DNA of 64,000 nucleotides, taken from Poecilobothrus nobilitatus (lineage: Eukaryota > Arthropoda > Insecta > Diptera > Dolichopodidae). The translations under genes were made by a program, and so were the position numbers. Shown in pieces: positions 1 through 12,516 of the stretch. Under the pieces are notes generated by a model. The model had not been told where the DNA came from. It did no database searches and worked only from the letters and a program-made list of their open reading frames with translations. The stretch spans positions 247,033,825 to 247,097,824 of the forward strand of contig OX352774.1 in NCBI GenBank assembly GCA_947095535.1, written 5' to 3'. Numbering within the stretch: the stretch's first letter is position 1; the number at the start of each line of letters is the position of its first letter.

Positions 1-410
1 GGCATACTTTTAGTTAAAATCTTAAAATTTTAAGGATTTTTTAAAGTTAGTGAGACTTGCAAAACAATTTTTTGTAGCACGCTCTGTTCAATGGCTATTA
101 GAGCTTGAAATTTTGCTAATTTTAAAAATCTCTATTTAGACACCATATACATATTTTTTCAAAATTAAAGGCAAAAATTAAAGCTTAAACTTCATAATTT
201 TACATGGTTTTTCTTATTTAGTTCCCTTAAAATTGAAGAAAGTGTCATTTTATGTTTCACATTATTTCTTCTTATTTTATGAAATTCTCAGAAAATTTCC
301 AATTTTTGGTGCAAGTCACAATTTTAAACATTAGATTTTGAAAAATGTGCGCCTTTAAAAACCATTGGTTTACATTCTGCTTTGACTTTAAATATTTTAG
401 TAAATAATGA
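1..410 (+). repeat. dispersed repeat family R3, copy 1 (runs off left edge)
   Basis: The segment AAATTCTCAGAAAATTTCC, GGTGCAAGTCACA, GAAAAATGTGCGCCTTTAAA and TACATTCTGCTTTGAC aligns in order with 47570-47700. The earlier part is only loosely similar. No coding is seen. Confidence 0.55.
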
Positions 411-2621
411 ATCATAATTTCAGCATAATTATAATTATTATTAATTATATAATAATAATATGAATAAAAAAAAGAACTTTTTTGTGGTTTTTCTTATTTT
501 TTTTGTTTTGTTCTAAACTTTATTAAATCAGTAGTGGGTTGATTGAAATAGAAAAAGACGACAGTCATCATTTCTATTCTATTTAACTTTTTTCTTCTAA
601 ATTATTATTAGATATATATATGTATATATTTTTAGTATTTTTTTCATTCATATTTTTATTCATTGATAAAATCACTATTAAAATCTAATATAGTATTTTA
701 TTTTAAGGTTTAAGGATTTAATTCAGATTTTTTTAATCATTTGTTAAAATAAAGTTTCCATTATTATTATGTTAATAAATGAATAATATGAAAAATTATT
801 TATTTTATTAAATAATTATTTATTTTAATAAAAGAATTATTTATTTTTAATAAAAGAATTTCATTATACCTTAGCAATTAATAAAGAGTTATTTATTTAT
901 ATTAAAAAAAAACGATGACAGAAAATCATTTAATGAGTATAGGTATACAATGTACGTATTATAATAATCATTAAAATTAATTTTTATTAAATAACAATAA
1001 TTCATTTTTAATAGTCTGTCTAAATCAATTAATAGTAGGTAATCTAAGTACGAATATGTATAATAACTTTCATATCTACTGAAAATAATAACGATCTTTT
1101 CTTTTCTTTTTCTTCTTACAATTTAAATGGATAATAATTGAGTGACATCACTTGCACTGATGATTTTTTATTTAAGAAGCATGAGCACCACTGTCACATA
1201 TTTATATAACTACATACTTCAAAATTTCATTACCCCGAAATTATAAGACCTTTTTATGTCGTTTTAGAATTATATAAACTAGTAAATATTTTCAGTTTTC
1301 AAATATAGATAAAAAAGTTTTCGTGATTTCTTTCACTCACTTTCATAAGTACATATAGTGCAAAATTATAACTACAAAACAATGACAACTCATCGCATTC
1401 TTATGTCGTACTTCTAAATTGTGGAACACATTATAATTTCTATAATATGTATAAAGAAATTTATTGAAGGAATCAACTTACATCTGCTAGAAATCCCATT
1501 TAATCTCACTCTAACATTTTAAAATTAAAATTTTCTTTCTTTTTGCTCATATCTATATTCAATAGCAATCATTATAATTTCTTTTCCGTTTTTTTGCGAG
1601 GATAAATGAGAACCTTCAAAAAAACACCCTATAACACGATTTTTCTGCTAAAGTGTGGGGTTTTAACACACTAAATGTTTCACCTTCCTGTTTTACCCAA
1701 AAAACAATATAAAAATGGAGTTTGAATATTGTTGTACTGTTTGGACAAACGAAGATTCTGTTAAACAATAAAACTTTCTTTAAGGTTTATATGAATATGT
1801 GGTGAACGAAAATGTTGACGTTCTTCTTAAACCATTGTAAGATTTAATTTTTAATTCATATAATTATCGCTGATTTCAAGGAACACTTCTGACTTGTATT
1901 GGAGACATAGTTCCACTGAATTATGCCCACTAGAAATTTAGACTACGTAGTGAATCAGTAGTGAGCATCAAGATTATTACTTAACATTGACATGATTTAG
2001 TTTTTCAAATTAACAAAATCATATAAAGCTTAAGCTAAAGATTTCTTTGAAAAGTTTATTTGAAAAATGTAGCCCCTATTTTTTTTCGTAAATATTTAAA
2101 TTTAAAATTTAAGAATAATTTCAAGATTCAATATTTAAAAAATACTTTATTTAATCTACTCATGCCAATAATCCTGTTGTCTTCATTTTTTTTAAATCTT
2201 TAAAAAAAAAGCCCTCTACTCAAATTAACAGTATATAGGGATTATTAAAATATCCTTTTTTTATTCGTTTAAAATAATCTTCAACGACTCCATCTTTTTC
2301 TTATTTACCATGTGTCTTTTATTCTTCTATACTATTCTCAATTTTTATTTTTGAACAAGGACAAAATGTAAATACGTAAAATAGATAAAAAAAAAAAATA
2401 GGAAAGAGAAATGAAGGTTACATTTTTATTTTCTATACAACACGTGCCAATGACATTTTAAATCTTATGGAAATTTGTCGGCCATCAGCCTATCAACAAG
2501 AGCCTACAATAAGACGACGACAATATTATTTTTTTAGTTATTATTTGCCTTTGTCTTTTTTCTTACTTTTTTTCGATTTTAGTTTTTTTTTTAACTTTTC
2601 TTCAATTTAAAAGCCGTTAAA
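411..2621. other. AT-rich stretch without a supported gene
   Basis: Mostly A/T runs. The only notable part is 2440-2520, where an E-box-type CACGTG is followed by a plus-strand frame of mixed composition (MEICRPSAYQQEPTIRRRQ) that soon runs into poly-Phe coding T-runs. I do not call it. Confidence 0.6.
795..870 (+). repeat. AT-rich tandem repeat, about 22-bp period
   Basis: AATTATTTATTTTAATAAAAG is repeated three times with small length changes. Confidence 0.75.
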
Positions 2622-2758
2622 TTTTTTATACCCTACACATTAAGTATAGGGTATATTAACTTTGGTATGGTGTTTGTAACCACCAAAAGGAAGCGAGTTA
2701 GGTATAGACATGTATATATATTCTGAATCAGGAAGACCGCCGGAGTCGATTTAGCGAT

Positions 2759-2797
2759 GTCCGTCCGTCCGTCCGTCCGTCCGTCCGTCCGTCCGTA
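2759..2797 (+). repeat. (GTCC)n microsatellite
   Basis: Nine uninterrupted CCGT units, the element's characteristic GC-rich tract, followed by ACGCACGATAACTC. Confidence 0.95.
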
Positions 2798-2879
2798 CGC
2801 ACGATAACTCAAAAAATAATGATGCTATCTTGATGAAATTTATATAGTAGGTTACTAATTACGAAAGAAAGGCTAAGTT

Positions 2880-5265
2880 CGAATCTGGACAAAATCCGTC
2901 CATGGGTTCGGATTCTGGAAGCTTCCGAATGATTCCGGGCTTTTGGAGATAATCTCCGCAAACGAGATTATCTCCAAAAGCAACAAAGATAGAACCTTCA
3001 AATTTTGTACAATGATGTTTCTTCCTGTTCGATTTATGTCTCTGAAATTTAAGAGGATTTGGTCCATGGGTTTGGGTTTTGGAAGCTTCCGAACGAGCAC
3101 CAGAGCAAATGAGATTATCTCCAAAACCAACAAAGATAGAACCTTTAAATTTGGCAGGGTGGTGTTCTTTCATGTTTTATTTAAGTCTCTGAAATGTGAG
3201 AAGATTTGGTCCAAGGGTTCGGCTTTTGGAAACTTCCGAACGAGCCCCAGAGCAAACGAGATTATCTCCAAAACCAATAAAGATAGAACCTTTACTTTTG
3301 GCAGAATGGTGTTCTTTCATGTATGATTTAGGCCTCTGAAATTTAAGAGGATTTGGTCCATGGGTTTGGATTTGGAAGCTTCCGAACGAGCACCAGAGCA
3401 AATGAGATTATCTCCAAAACCAACAAAGATATAACCTTTAAATTTGGCAGGGTGGTGTTCTTTCATGTATGATTTAGGCCTCTGAAATTTAAGAGGATTT
3501 GGTCCATGGGTTTGGATTTGGAAGCTTCCGAACGAGCACCAGAGCAAATGAGATTATCTCCAAAACCAACAAAGATATAACCTTTAAATTTGGCAGGGTG
3601 GTGTTCCTTCCCGTTCGATTTATGTCTCTGAAATTTAAGAGGATTTGGTCCATGGGTTTGGATTTGGAAGCTTCCGAACGAGCCCCAGAGCAAATGAGAT
3701 TATCTCCAAAACCAATAAAGATATAACCTTTACTTTTGGCAGAATGGTGTTCTTTCATGTATGATTTAGGCCTCTGAAATTTAAGAGGATTTGGTCCATG
3801 GGTTTGGATTTGGAAGCTTCCGAACGAGCACCAGAGCAAATGAGATTATCTCCAAAACCAACAAAGATATAACCTTTAAATTTAGCAGGGTGGTGTTCTT
3901 TCATGTTTTATTTAAGTCTCTGAAATGTGAGAAGATTTGGTCCATGGGTTCGGCTTTTGGAAACTTCCGAACGAGCCCCAGAGCAAACGAGATTATCTCC
4001 AAAACCAATAAAGATAGAACCTTTAAATTTTTTATAATGATGTTTCTTCCAGTTTGATTTATGTCTCTAAAATTTAAGAGGATGTGGTCCATGGGTTTGG
4101 ATTTTGGAAGCTTCCGAACGAGCCCCAGAGCAAATGAGATTATCTCCAAAAACAACAAATATATATAACCTTTAAATTTGGCCGAATGGTGTTTTTTCAT
4201 GTTTGATTTAAGTCTCTGAAATTTGAGAGGATTTGGCCTTGGGTTTAAATTTGAAAGAATTTGAACCGTGGATTCGAATTTTGGAAGCTTCCCAACGAGC
4301 CGCAGAGCAAATGAGATTATATCCAATACGAACAAAGGTAGAACCTTTGAATTTGGTACAATGGTGTTCTTTCGTGTTTGATTTATGTCTCTGAAATTTA
4401 AGAGGATTTGGTCCATGGGTTTGGTTTTGGAAGCTTCCGAAAAAGCACCAGAGCAAATGAGATTATCTCCAAAACCAACAAAGATATAACCTTTAAATTT
4501 GGCAGGGTGGTGTTCTTTCATGATTTATTTAAGTCTCTGAAATGTGAGAAGATTTGGTCCATGGGTTCGGGTTTTGGAAACTTCCGAACGAGCCCCAGAG
4601 CAAACGAGATTATCTCCAAAACCAATAAAGATAGAACCTTTAAATTTTTTATAATGATGTTTCTTCCAGTTTGATTTATGTCTCTAAAATTTAAGAGGAT
4701 GTGGTCCATGGGTTTGGATTTTGGAAGCTTCCGAACGAGCCCCAGAGCAAATGAGATTATCTCCAAAAACAACAAATATATAACCTTTACTTTTGGCATA
4801 ATGGTGTTCTTTCATGTATGATTTAGGCCTCTGAAATTTGAGAGGATTTGGTCCTTGGGTTCGGATTTTGAAAGCTTCCGAACGAGCCTCAGAGCAAATG
4901 ATATTATCTCCAAATGCAACAAAGATATAACCTTTAAATTAGGCAGAATGGTGTTCCTTCATGTTTGATTTATGTTTCTGAAATTTGTGAGGATTTGGTC
5001 CATGGGTTCAAATCTTGAAAGCTTCCGGACGAACCCCAGATCAAACGAGTATATCTCCACAACCAACAAAGATAGAACTTTTATTTTTAGTACAAAGGTG
5101 TTCTGTTATGTTTCCTTTTCTGTAAAATTGGAAACTGACATTTGAAAGAATTTGAACCATGGGTTCGTATTTTGGAAACTTCCGGACGAGCACAAGAGCA
5201 ACGAGCATATCTCCAAAACCAACAAAAGTAGAACCTTTAAATTTAATAGAATGGTGTTCTGGCAA
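2880..5265 (+). repeat. 146-bp minisatellite, about 16 units
   Basis: Landmarks such as AGCAAATGAGATTATCTCC recur near 3102, 3249, 3396, 3542, 3689, 3835, 3981, 4126, 4302, 4452, 4598, 4745, 4890, 5036 and 5185. Each unit also has GGATTTGGTCCATGGGTT, GGAAGCTTCCGAACGAGC and GGTGTTCTTTCATG. Units alternate between subtypes (FATGTATGATTTAGGCC-like versus ATGTTTTATTTAAGTC-like segments), suggesting amplification of two- or more-unit blocks. End units are most diverged. Confidence 0.95.
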
Positions 5266-5540
5266 GTTTTCTTTATGTTCCTGAGATGGATTCGATGAAT
5301 TGGAGTGGCAATTCGGGTAGCTGACACAAACATCCCAAGGACTACCAATCTTCGAAAATAATTAAGATAGAAACTTAAAATTTTATAGTGGCTGTCAAGA
5401 ATATCCCAAGCGGATGCCTCTTTTACGTTCTTGAAATTCGAGTTGAATAAGACAGAAAAGGGAAGAAGTTCAAGCACTGCCAAAAACACTTATGGATTGT
5501 TAATTTAATTCGAATTATTCAGGTGTAGGGTATTAATAAG

Positions 5541-6747
5541 TCGGTTGCATCAACTTACTGTTACATTTACTTGTTTTTTTGTCATTTTAATCGGAAATGA
5601 ACAAGACGATTTTCATAAGGAAAATAAAATAAAAAAAAATAAAAAAAAGAAAAACAAACAAAAAAGAGAATTCTCATTTTTTGTTTTTGTTATTCGAGCA
5701 CGAAAAAATTTTCCACCATTTTATCATTTACTATAATATTGAATAAGATCTCCAAATCTCAATCCAAAATCTAAAAATTCAGTTGGTATCTTTAATGAGG
5801 ATGGTGAAAAAAAAACATTTACTATGTCAAAAGAAAATATTTCTCTTTTTATTTTTTTGAGAAGAAAATCACAATATATGAAAGATTCATTATATTCTAT
5901 TTTAATTTTTTTTTTGTTTTTCTTTTTATGTAATAAAAAAAAAGAGTGTTATTGCGTGAAATTTGACTACAGTATTGTCTAAAAAAAAATCGTTATATAA
6001 GAAATAAAAAAATCTTATAAGCTTTATTTAATAAGATTTTAAAATTAAACTGTTCTCATGTATTTTATTTCCAAAAAAACGAAAAACTGTACCTATACTC
6101 TAAATATGAAATTTATATATGTACTTTATGTAAAAATGTGTTTAATATTTCATTTTTAAAGGTATAATTTTTCTAAATTTATGTTTAAATTTAATTTCTG
6201 ATAGCCTAACAAACTAAATTAAAAAAAAACAATAAAAGTTGATAAACGGTTTTCATTCTAGAGTACAACATTATTCAGTCTGTAATGAAAACTATTCTTA
6301 AAACTTTAAAATTATAAATTAAGTAAAGTTTTTTCACATTAACTTCAATAAGTTCAGTTCATAATTGTGATATATCCGAGCTATAAAAGCTGAAACAGAT
6401 GGTCCAATGCATAAAAATGAGCTCAAACTGAAAATCTCATTCTTTTTAAACAAAAATTACAATTGAACTATTAGTTTTTGTTTGAAAAAATGAGATTTGA
6501 GTTCAAATTCAGTTTTATACACTCACCCCTTATTTTTATGAGCTTTATATTTTGTGATGTGGAGAGTGGTCTTAGTGTCTTAAATTATGTAATTATGTAT
6601 AAGTAGTAAAGTCTTGTAATGATAATTATAAATTTAATATATATATATATAAATATTTTTGTGCGCTACCCAAACTCTAGGAAAGAATTCCTTTATACAA
6701 AATTATTGTAGGCTTAAATAAAAGTGAGGAAGGTTGAAGGCAAATAG
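5541..6747. other. AT-rich stretch, no gene seen
   Basis: Homopolymer-rich. The frame at 5545 is a short mixed start running into lysine-coding A-runs. Contains the hairpin at 6432. Confidence 0.6.
6432..6498. repeat. 25-bp hairpin
   Basis: AAATCTCATTCTTTTTAAACAAAAA-type sequence (6432-6456) pairs with 6475-6498 with few mismatches around an 18-base loop; weaker complementarity extends outward on both sides. Confidence 0.75.
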
Positions 6748-6945
6748 GAAAATAGTGGAGAGTTTGTAGGTAAATTCGAGACGAACATGGACATGTTCTT
6801 TTTGAAAAGTTGCAATTTGAATAATGGACAATTTTTATTGGAGGGGAACACGTTGAATAGAAGCATGTTCCACATTTTAGCAGTTCTCACAACAGTTTCT
6901 ATATCCACTTTTAAACTACTTAGGAATTTTCACCGTAGAATTTAG
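6748..6945 (+). CDS. possible chemoreceptor (gustatory/odorant receptor) C-terminal fragment
   Basis: An open frame of 65 codons runs from just after a TAG (6745-6747) to a TAG at 6943. It is far less biased than the surrounding DNA. From the internal Met at 6787 it starts MDMFFLKSCNLNNGQFLLEG; a Leu-Asn-Arg segment follows, then a hydrophobic helix HILAVLTTVSIS and a short basic end ending NFHRRI. The order 'G-F-x-L-N-R, transmembrane helix, short tail, stop' resembles the last membrane segment of insect gustatory receptors, although the family's usual T-Y...Q-F ending is replaced by TTV...LLRNF. No good acceptor sits right at the start (only AAATAG) and no other receptor exon was found nearby, so a pseudogene remnant is as likely as a terminal exon. 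The opposite strand also has a 64-codon frame (6714-6908), which looks like the shadow. Confidence 0.3.
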   Translation, partial: ENSGEFVGKFETNMDMFFLKSCNLNNGQFLLEGNTLNRSMFHILAVLTTVSISTFKLLRNFHRRI

Positions 6946-9749
6946 CACTTGAGTATATATAATATAAAATACATAACATATATATATATATATATATATA
7001 TTTATTCCAATAATTAATAAATATATATTAGCTTGTTCAAATAACTTTTAATTGTATTGTTATATTAATATCGCGAATTTAATACTATAATTGATTGAAG
7101 CTTCTAAATTTCTATCCCTTATTTGTTTTTTTTTTTGTTATTTGGGTTGTTTTTGGACAAAAAAAAACTTACGGTAAAATACTAAGCAGGATTATTATCC
7201 TTTTGTTTTACTCTTACGCTAAAGGAAACAAAACAAAAAGAAAAAAACGAAAAATAAAAAGGACCTAATAAAAATTTATGCCAAAATATAATAATAATAT
7301 ATATATAAAAAAAAAAAAAAAACAAAATAAAAGGAATTCAATAAAAATGAAAGAAAAAAAAGCATGTCTTCCTTTTTTTTTTTTTATCTTTATATGTATA
7401 TGTATACGTATTTTTCATTCATTGTTTTATGATTATATTTTTGGAGCACGTAACTAGAAATTTTTTTTTTTCTATTTGAATGAGTTTTGAATTTTTAAAA
7501 TAATTGTAAAAACGTTTACAATACGATTTTAGAAATTAAAAATTAATTGGTTTATTTTATACAAAAAGCTGACAAGTTAAAGAAACAAATTCGAAAACAT
7601 AAATAAAAGTAATGTCTATTCACCTATTAAAATGTTTTTCTTCATTATATAAAGTGACTTTGTATTTATCGGATTCATATTATGTGGTGAATATTTTACC
7701 TAGATATTAAGATCATCTTAAGTAGCCAGTTAAAGATCTAATAAAGAGGTTGACATTCTTAAGATAAACAAACAAAACAATGCCTTTTATATAAATGATA
7801 TTTTATTTGCAATTACCAATAGTATCTAGTAGATAATTTATTAAAATATAGTTATTATTTAATGAATCTTATAGTTAAACTTGAATGAACCTAATGTGAG
7901 CCTTTACAATCTTTTAATAATAAATATGAAAAACTAAATAGTATATATATATATCGAGCATAGTTAAATCAATTTTTGTTTATTTTTTTTTTTGTGTTCT
8001 CTTAAAAAAAATATGAAAATACATACTATATAATATCTGATGATATTTATGAATGTTAATCCTTTTTTCTAAAATATATTTATATTCTTATCTTTATTAT
8101 AAGCAAGTATATAGATTTTTAGTTCATTTTATTAACTATATAAGATATTTTTATTTTAGTGCCTATATTCAATTTTTTGTTTTTTGTTCTAGGAATAGGC
8201 GTAATATAGAAAGTCTATAAAAAATATTTGTAGAATAATCATGAGAGTAAAAGATATCCTTATATCCTTATATTATATTTTGTTTTTTTCTTTTCTTTTT
8301 TGTTTTTTTTTTTTTTAAATTTGTTGCGTAGTTAGTTAGTATTTTTTTTTTTTTTTTGTGGATATATCCAGATAACAGGAACATCACTTTTTTTTCCAAA
8401 CGATAGAAATGATTTTGTCTATTTTTTTTTTTTTTTTTTACTATTCTTTGTTATTTATTTTTATTATAAAATTTTAGTTCCTAAAGGACTTTTTATAAAC
8501 ACGGATTATGCGTATTTTTTGGGTTTGGGAACTTTTTTTTATTTTTGTTTTTTTTTTTATCTTTTCTACATTTATGTTTCTTTCCTTTGTTTTCATATGG
8601 TAGTTTTAGGTGTATTTTTTTTATAAACTCATTTTTGCTATTTATTTTAACATGTTATAATCGTAAATTTTTACTTAAATACGTCTTCTATATAAAAACA
8701 AACCGGGTCCTTGTAGTTCTATAGCCTTTTAAGAATCTTTTTTGACTTGATTTTGGACTTGATTTGATAGTCAAGTCCAATTTTGTATATGTTGGCAGAA
8801 AAAAAAAAATATATGTTTTTTCGTTTTTTTTTTTTTGATTTTCATTTAAAGTTTTTTTTTTCATGAATATATAGTCTTTCATTGGTATCCTGATTGAATA
8901 CAATTACAAATTCAAAATAACAAAACAAACAAAAAAAAAGAAAAAGGAAGTAAACCCATTCAATTTATGCGCTTATATTTTTAGAATTGAACACATTTTT
9001 TTATGAGTAAAAAAAGAAATTTGATTCAAAAAAAAAAACAAGCTACGAATTTAAGTAGAAAAAGGAAGAATATAAAAAAAATTTTCCTAACACAATTCTA
9101 GTGAATTATAAAAAGATTGAGATTTTTAATATTTTTTTCTTATTTTTATTTTAAATTTTTGGCACATAAAAGGCGAAAAGCTTTAAAAAAAAAAAAATTG
9201 AAATTCAAACCATTTAATTTCATTAAAATTTTTCAAAATTAATATTAAATGATAATTTTATTAAATATATTTAAATTAAAATAATCAAACTGTAAGATAA
9301 AATATTTCCTTAACATTTTTAAGGGAAAAAAATTTTAAATATTTTCTTATTCTGTATATAGGTTTTGTTGTTTACTTTAATATTAATTTTATTCTAGTAT
9401 AAATAAAAGAAGTAAAGTGAACATAATATATAAAGTGTTTACTGTTTACAACATAACCTTTACTCATACAAATTTAAGTATATGTTAGTTAAAAATATAA
9501 ATAAAAATAATATTTCATTTATTTATGTTTTTATAGCTAAAGCTAATATATAGTAAAAGACAAAGCGCTATTGTATCATATACTTATTTCTTTACTTATA
9601 CTGATAATATTTATAATTAAATATGTATATGATAATGTTGCAATAAGTTAAATAAATAACTAAGTGTATGTTACTTTGAAAAATCTTTAATCATCATCTA
9701 ATTGTTTGATCAACAGTCCGAAATTCATATTTTTGAATATTATGTGCTC
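6946..9749. other. AT-rich stretch, no gene seen
   Basis: Long A and T tracts and TA microsatellites (6970-7000). TCAAGTCC-type inverted repeats near 8747-8780 (TTGACTTGATTTTGGACTTG against GTCAAGTCCAA) are the only local structure. Confidence 0.6.
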
Positions 9750-10147
9750 AATATACTTTTTTTTACTTTAACTGGAGATATTTTTACTTCAAGTGAAGAC
9801 ATTTTTATTTTAAATGAAAACATTTTTAATTTAAATGAAAACATTTGTAATAAAAGTTAAAGTAAAAAAACACATATAATACATACATATGCATATATAA
9901 ATATCAGATATACATATTATGTTGGTTGGTTGGTTGGTGTAGGTGGCTGGCCGCCTTCGCTCATGGCAGTGACCCCAATTAGCACCGTTTTATGTATTAA
10001 GTAAATTAAATATATATATACGATATAAATTACACGATTCATCATTTAAAATATAAAAGTTATTACTTAAAGTAAAATGGTTTTCAGTTAAAGTAAAAAA
10101 TATTCACTTAAAGTAAAAAGGTTTTCAGTTAAAGTAAAAAAGGTATA
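9750..10147. mobile_element. fold-back-like element with subrepeat arms
   Basis: The left arm (9757-9870) has imperfect repeats of the type TACTTTAACTGGAGATATTT and ACTTCAAGTGAAGACA. The right arm (10061-10147) has the inverted form (AAGTAAAATGGTTTTCAGTT, four repeats). Between them is a GGTT microsatellite and the GC-rich core GGTGGCTGGCCGCCTTCGCT with CATGGCAGTGACCCCAATTA, which stands out strongly from the AT-rich background. No coding is seen. Confidence 0.55.
9920..9938 (+). repeat. (GGTT)n microsatellite
   Basis: Four to five GGTT units leading directly into the GC-rich core of the fold-back-like element. Confidence 0.9.
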
Positions 10148-12516
10148 TATAATATTGTGTTACATAATATGTAAATGTTACAATAAATTATGTCTCTTTA
10201 TCTTATTTATGAAAATTTTCCTTATATCCTTTTTGCTTCAATTGAAAACACTTTGTTTCGATCACAATCAATGAAGTTTTTACTTTTTCAACAACAAATT
10301 CAAATATGAACGTTAAAATTCATAATTTTCTCGGTTTATTCCATTTTAAATTAATTTAAACATTTTCTTTTTTTAAATTTTCATTTTAATAAAAAATTTT
10401 AAGAAATTAAATGAATAATTTAAAAAAAAAAAATATTTTTTCCATTTTAATTTCATATTAATTTCAATTTTTCTTTATTCTAAAAAAATATTTTTACCAA
10501 ACTTAAAGAATTTAACCAACCATTACATTGGAATTTCTTTCGGAAACTAATAATGAATTCCAATGGATTTTATTTTTCTCTGTTTTTTGTTGTTTTTTTT
10601 TTTTTTTTTTAAGTAAAAAACTTGGTTGATTTTTTTCTGATCTTAACTAAAACTTTTTCCAATAAAATAACAACAACAATAAGCTGTGAACATGTTTTTA
10701 TTTCTTTTTTTTTCATATTTCTTAAAAGTTCCTGTTTGTTGTTTTAAATTATTTTCATTTCCCCGCAATAAAAGCTAATATTAAGAAATAATTTTAGGTT
10801 TTACTTATGCTTCCTTAACCTGAACACGTTTCCACAAAAAAAAAAGAAACAAAGAAAGAAAATATTTTTTGGTAACTGCTGAGAAAAACTTCTTAATCTT
10901 AAATTTGAAATTTTTTAATAATATGTTTATCAGACCAGAAAATATTTAGCAAATGTTTTTTTTTTTTTTTGTTTTTATTAAATATATATTAAATATTCCT
11001 ACAGGAAAAAATTATCGGAAAAACAAAACGATAAAAAAAAAAAAGGAATTGAAGGAAATAAATATTGAAATATTAAAAATAATTATGAAATAAATATGGT
11101 GAATTGCTGAAAAGGCAAGAAACTAAAATAAAAGAAAATTAAATGTAAATATAGATTTTTCTTTTTAAATTTATCGATCAAAACTGTAGCATGCACACTA
11201 CGGAATTCATTTTGAAAATTACTTCCTGTTACTAAAGTTTACTTTTATTTTTATATAGACCCAAACTTTTTAAAAAGACTAACAAAACTGACAAGACTAA
11301 CTTTACTGCCTATTGTTGCCATGATTAGTATTTTTTTTCTCATTACATTTAACATTTTGTAGTCCCTAACTTTATTTGCACAAGTTTTAGAAACTTCATT
11401 TTAAATTTCAATACAAAATTTAAAACCGAAAGTATAATATTTTATGTAATATAAACACCATTTTCTCTACGTCTGGCAAATGTACAGTAAAAATATTTAA
11501 AAATTAATCTTATTTTATCCCAATAGAGAGAATCCTAACTCTAAACATATAATCTACTCTAATCAGCAAACCTTAAGTCTTAAGAAATTCAAAAATTCGT
11601 TTAGTTTCCAGAAAAAAAAAAAAAAAAAAATGCAAATCATGCAAAGAAAGAAAAAATAACAATTTTGAAATAAAATAATTTGTAAACCCAAAAAAAGTGG
11701 GCATTAACCCAAACCCAAAAAAGAATACATTAGCTTATGCTATACAAACATTGAATTTTTAATTTTTGTTCATCGAAACCCAACACAAACCGAACATAAA
11801 ACATGCATGCTTTCTATTGAATATTAATTGTGAGCATATATTTAGGCGTGGTGTAAAAAAAAATTTTTCTTTATTGTTTTATTTTGTTCTTGTTTAGAAA
11901 ATTACCTTTATTTTTATTAGATGTTACCATCATCAAATTTACGGTATTCAATAATTCAATACAGTTTATATTGAAATGTCCTTAATATGAAAAAAAAAAT
12001 TTTTATTCTTAGTTCGTAGATTATGCTGTGCAAAGGTATTCTGTTATTTATCTTTATACGATTTTTATTTTTTTTTTTTAAAGTTTTTTTTTTAAAATGA
12101 ATTTTATTTCTTGATTATTAGATTGAATTTAACTCAAATACCTGACAATAATAACAATGAAAATAAACGTATAGATAAAACAAAAATTGATGTTCAGTTA
12201 TCAATAAAAAGTAATTTATTAAAAAAAAAAAAAGGTAGCAACAAAAGTAAAATTTTAAAACAGACTTTGAAAAATTGTAAAAAAACGGTTATAAAAACCT
12301 TCAAATATGCAATCGTTCTCCAATATTTTTTTTTAATTTTATGCTTTTCTTTCTTTTAATTTTATACTTCTTGACACAACAACTTTTTAATTAAGTTTAA
12401 CGTCTTAAGATTTTCAGGATATTTTAAGTTTTAATAAAATTATATAAAGAAATTCGGTATTGAAAATTTAAAAGTTTTCAATTTTTGTAGCATAATTTCT
12501 ATAACATAGTACAAAA
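10148..12516. other. AT-rich stretch, no gene seen
   Basis: Homopolymer-rich. A minus-strand frame of 32 codons near 11330-11232 and another of 37 near 10340-10225 are not homopolymeric, but have no splice or family support. Confidence 0.55.

Larger units (their letters stand above)
2622..5540 (+). mobile_element. TATACCC-family element carrying a 146-bp minisatellite
   Basis: The element starts TTTTTTATACCCTACACATT with an internal inverted GGGTATA and ends GTGTAGGGTATTAATAAG, so ATACCCTACAC is inverted at the two ends. Near the left end it has AGTCGATTTAGCGATGTCC followed by a GTCC microsatellite and ACGATAACTCAAAAAATA. This layout is shared with the elements at 23242, 43336 and, partly, 12517, and recalls a Drosophila repeat type. 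The interior is minisatellite. No protein coding is supported: the apparent frames on both strands follow the 146-bp period, which is not a multiple of three. Confidence 0.8.

Noticed and set aside
2435..2600. Plus-strand frame with MEICRPSAYQQEPTIRRRQ after CACGTG
   Set aside because: Runs directly into poly-Phe/Leu coded by T-runs, no splice site or family support.
2859..5489. Many overlapping frames of 74-206 codons on both strands with repeating motifs such as MLWCSFGSFQIQTHGPNPLK
   Set aside because: They follow a 146-bp DNA repeat whose period is not a multiple of three, occur on both strands at once and shift frame from unit to unit. DNA minisatellite, not protein.
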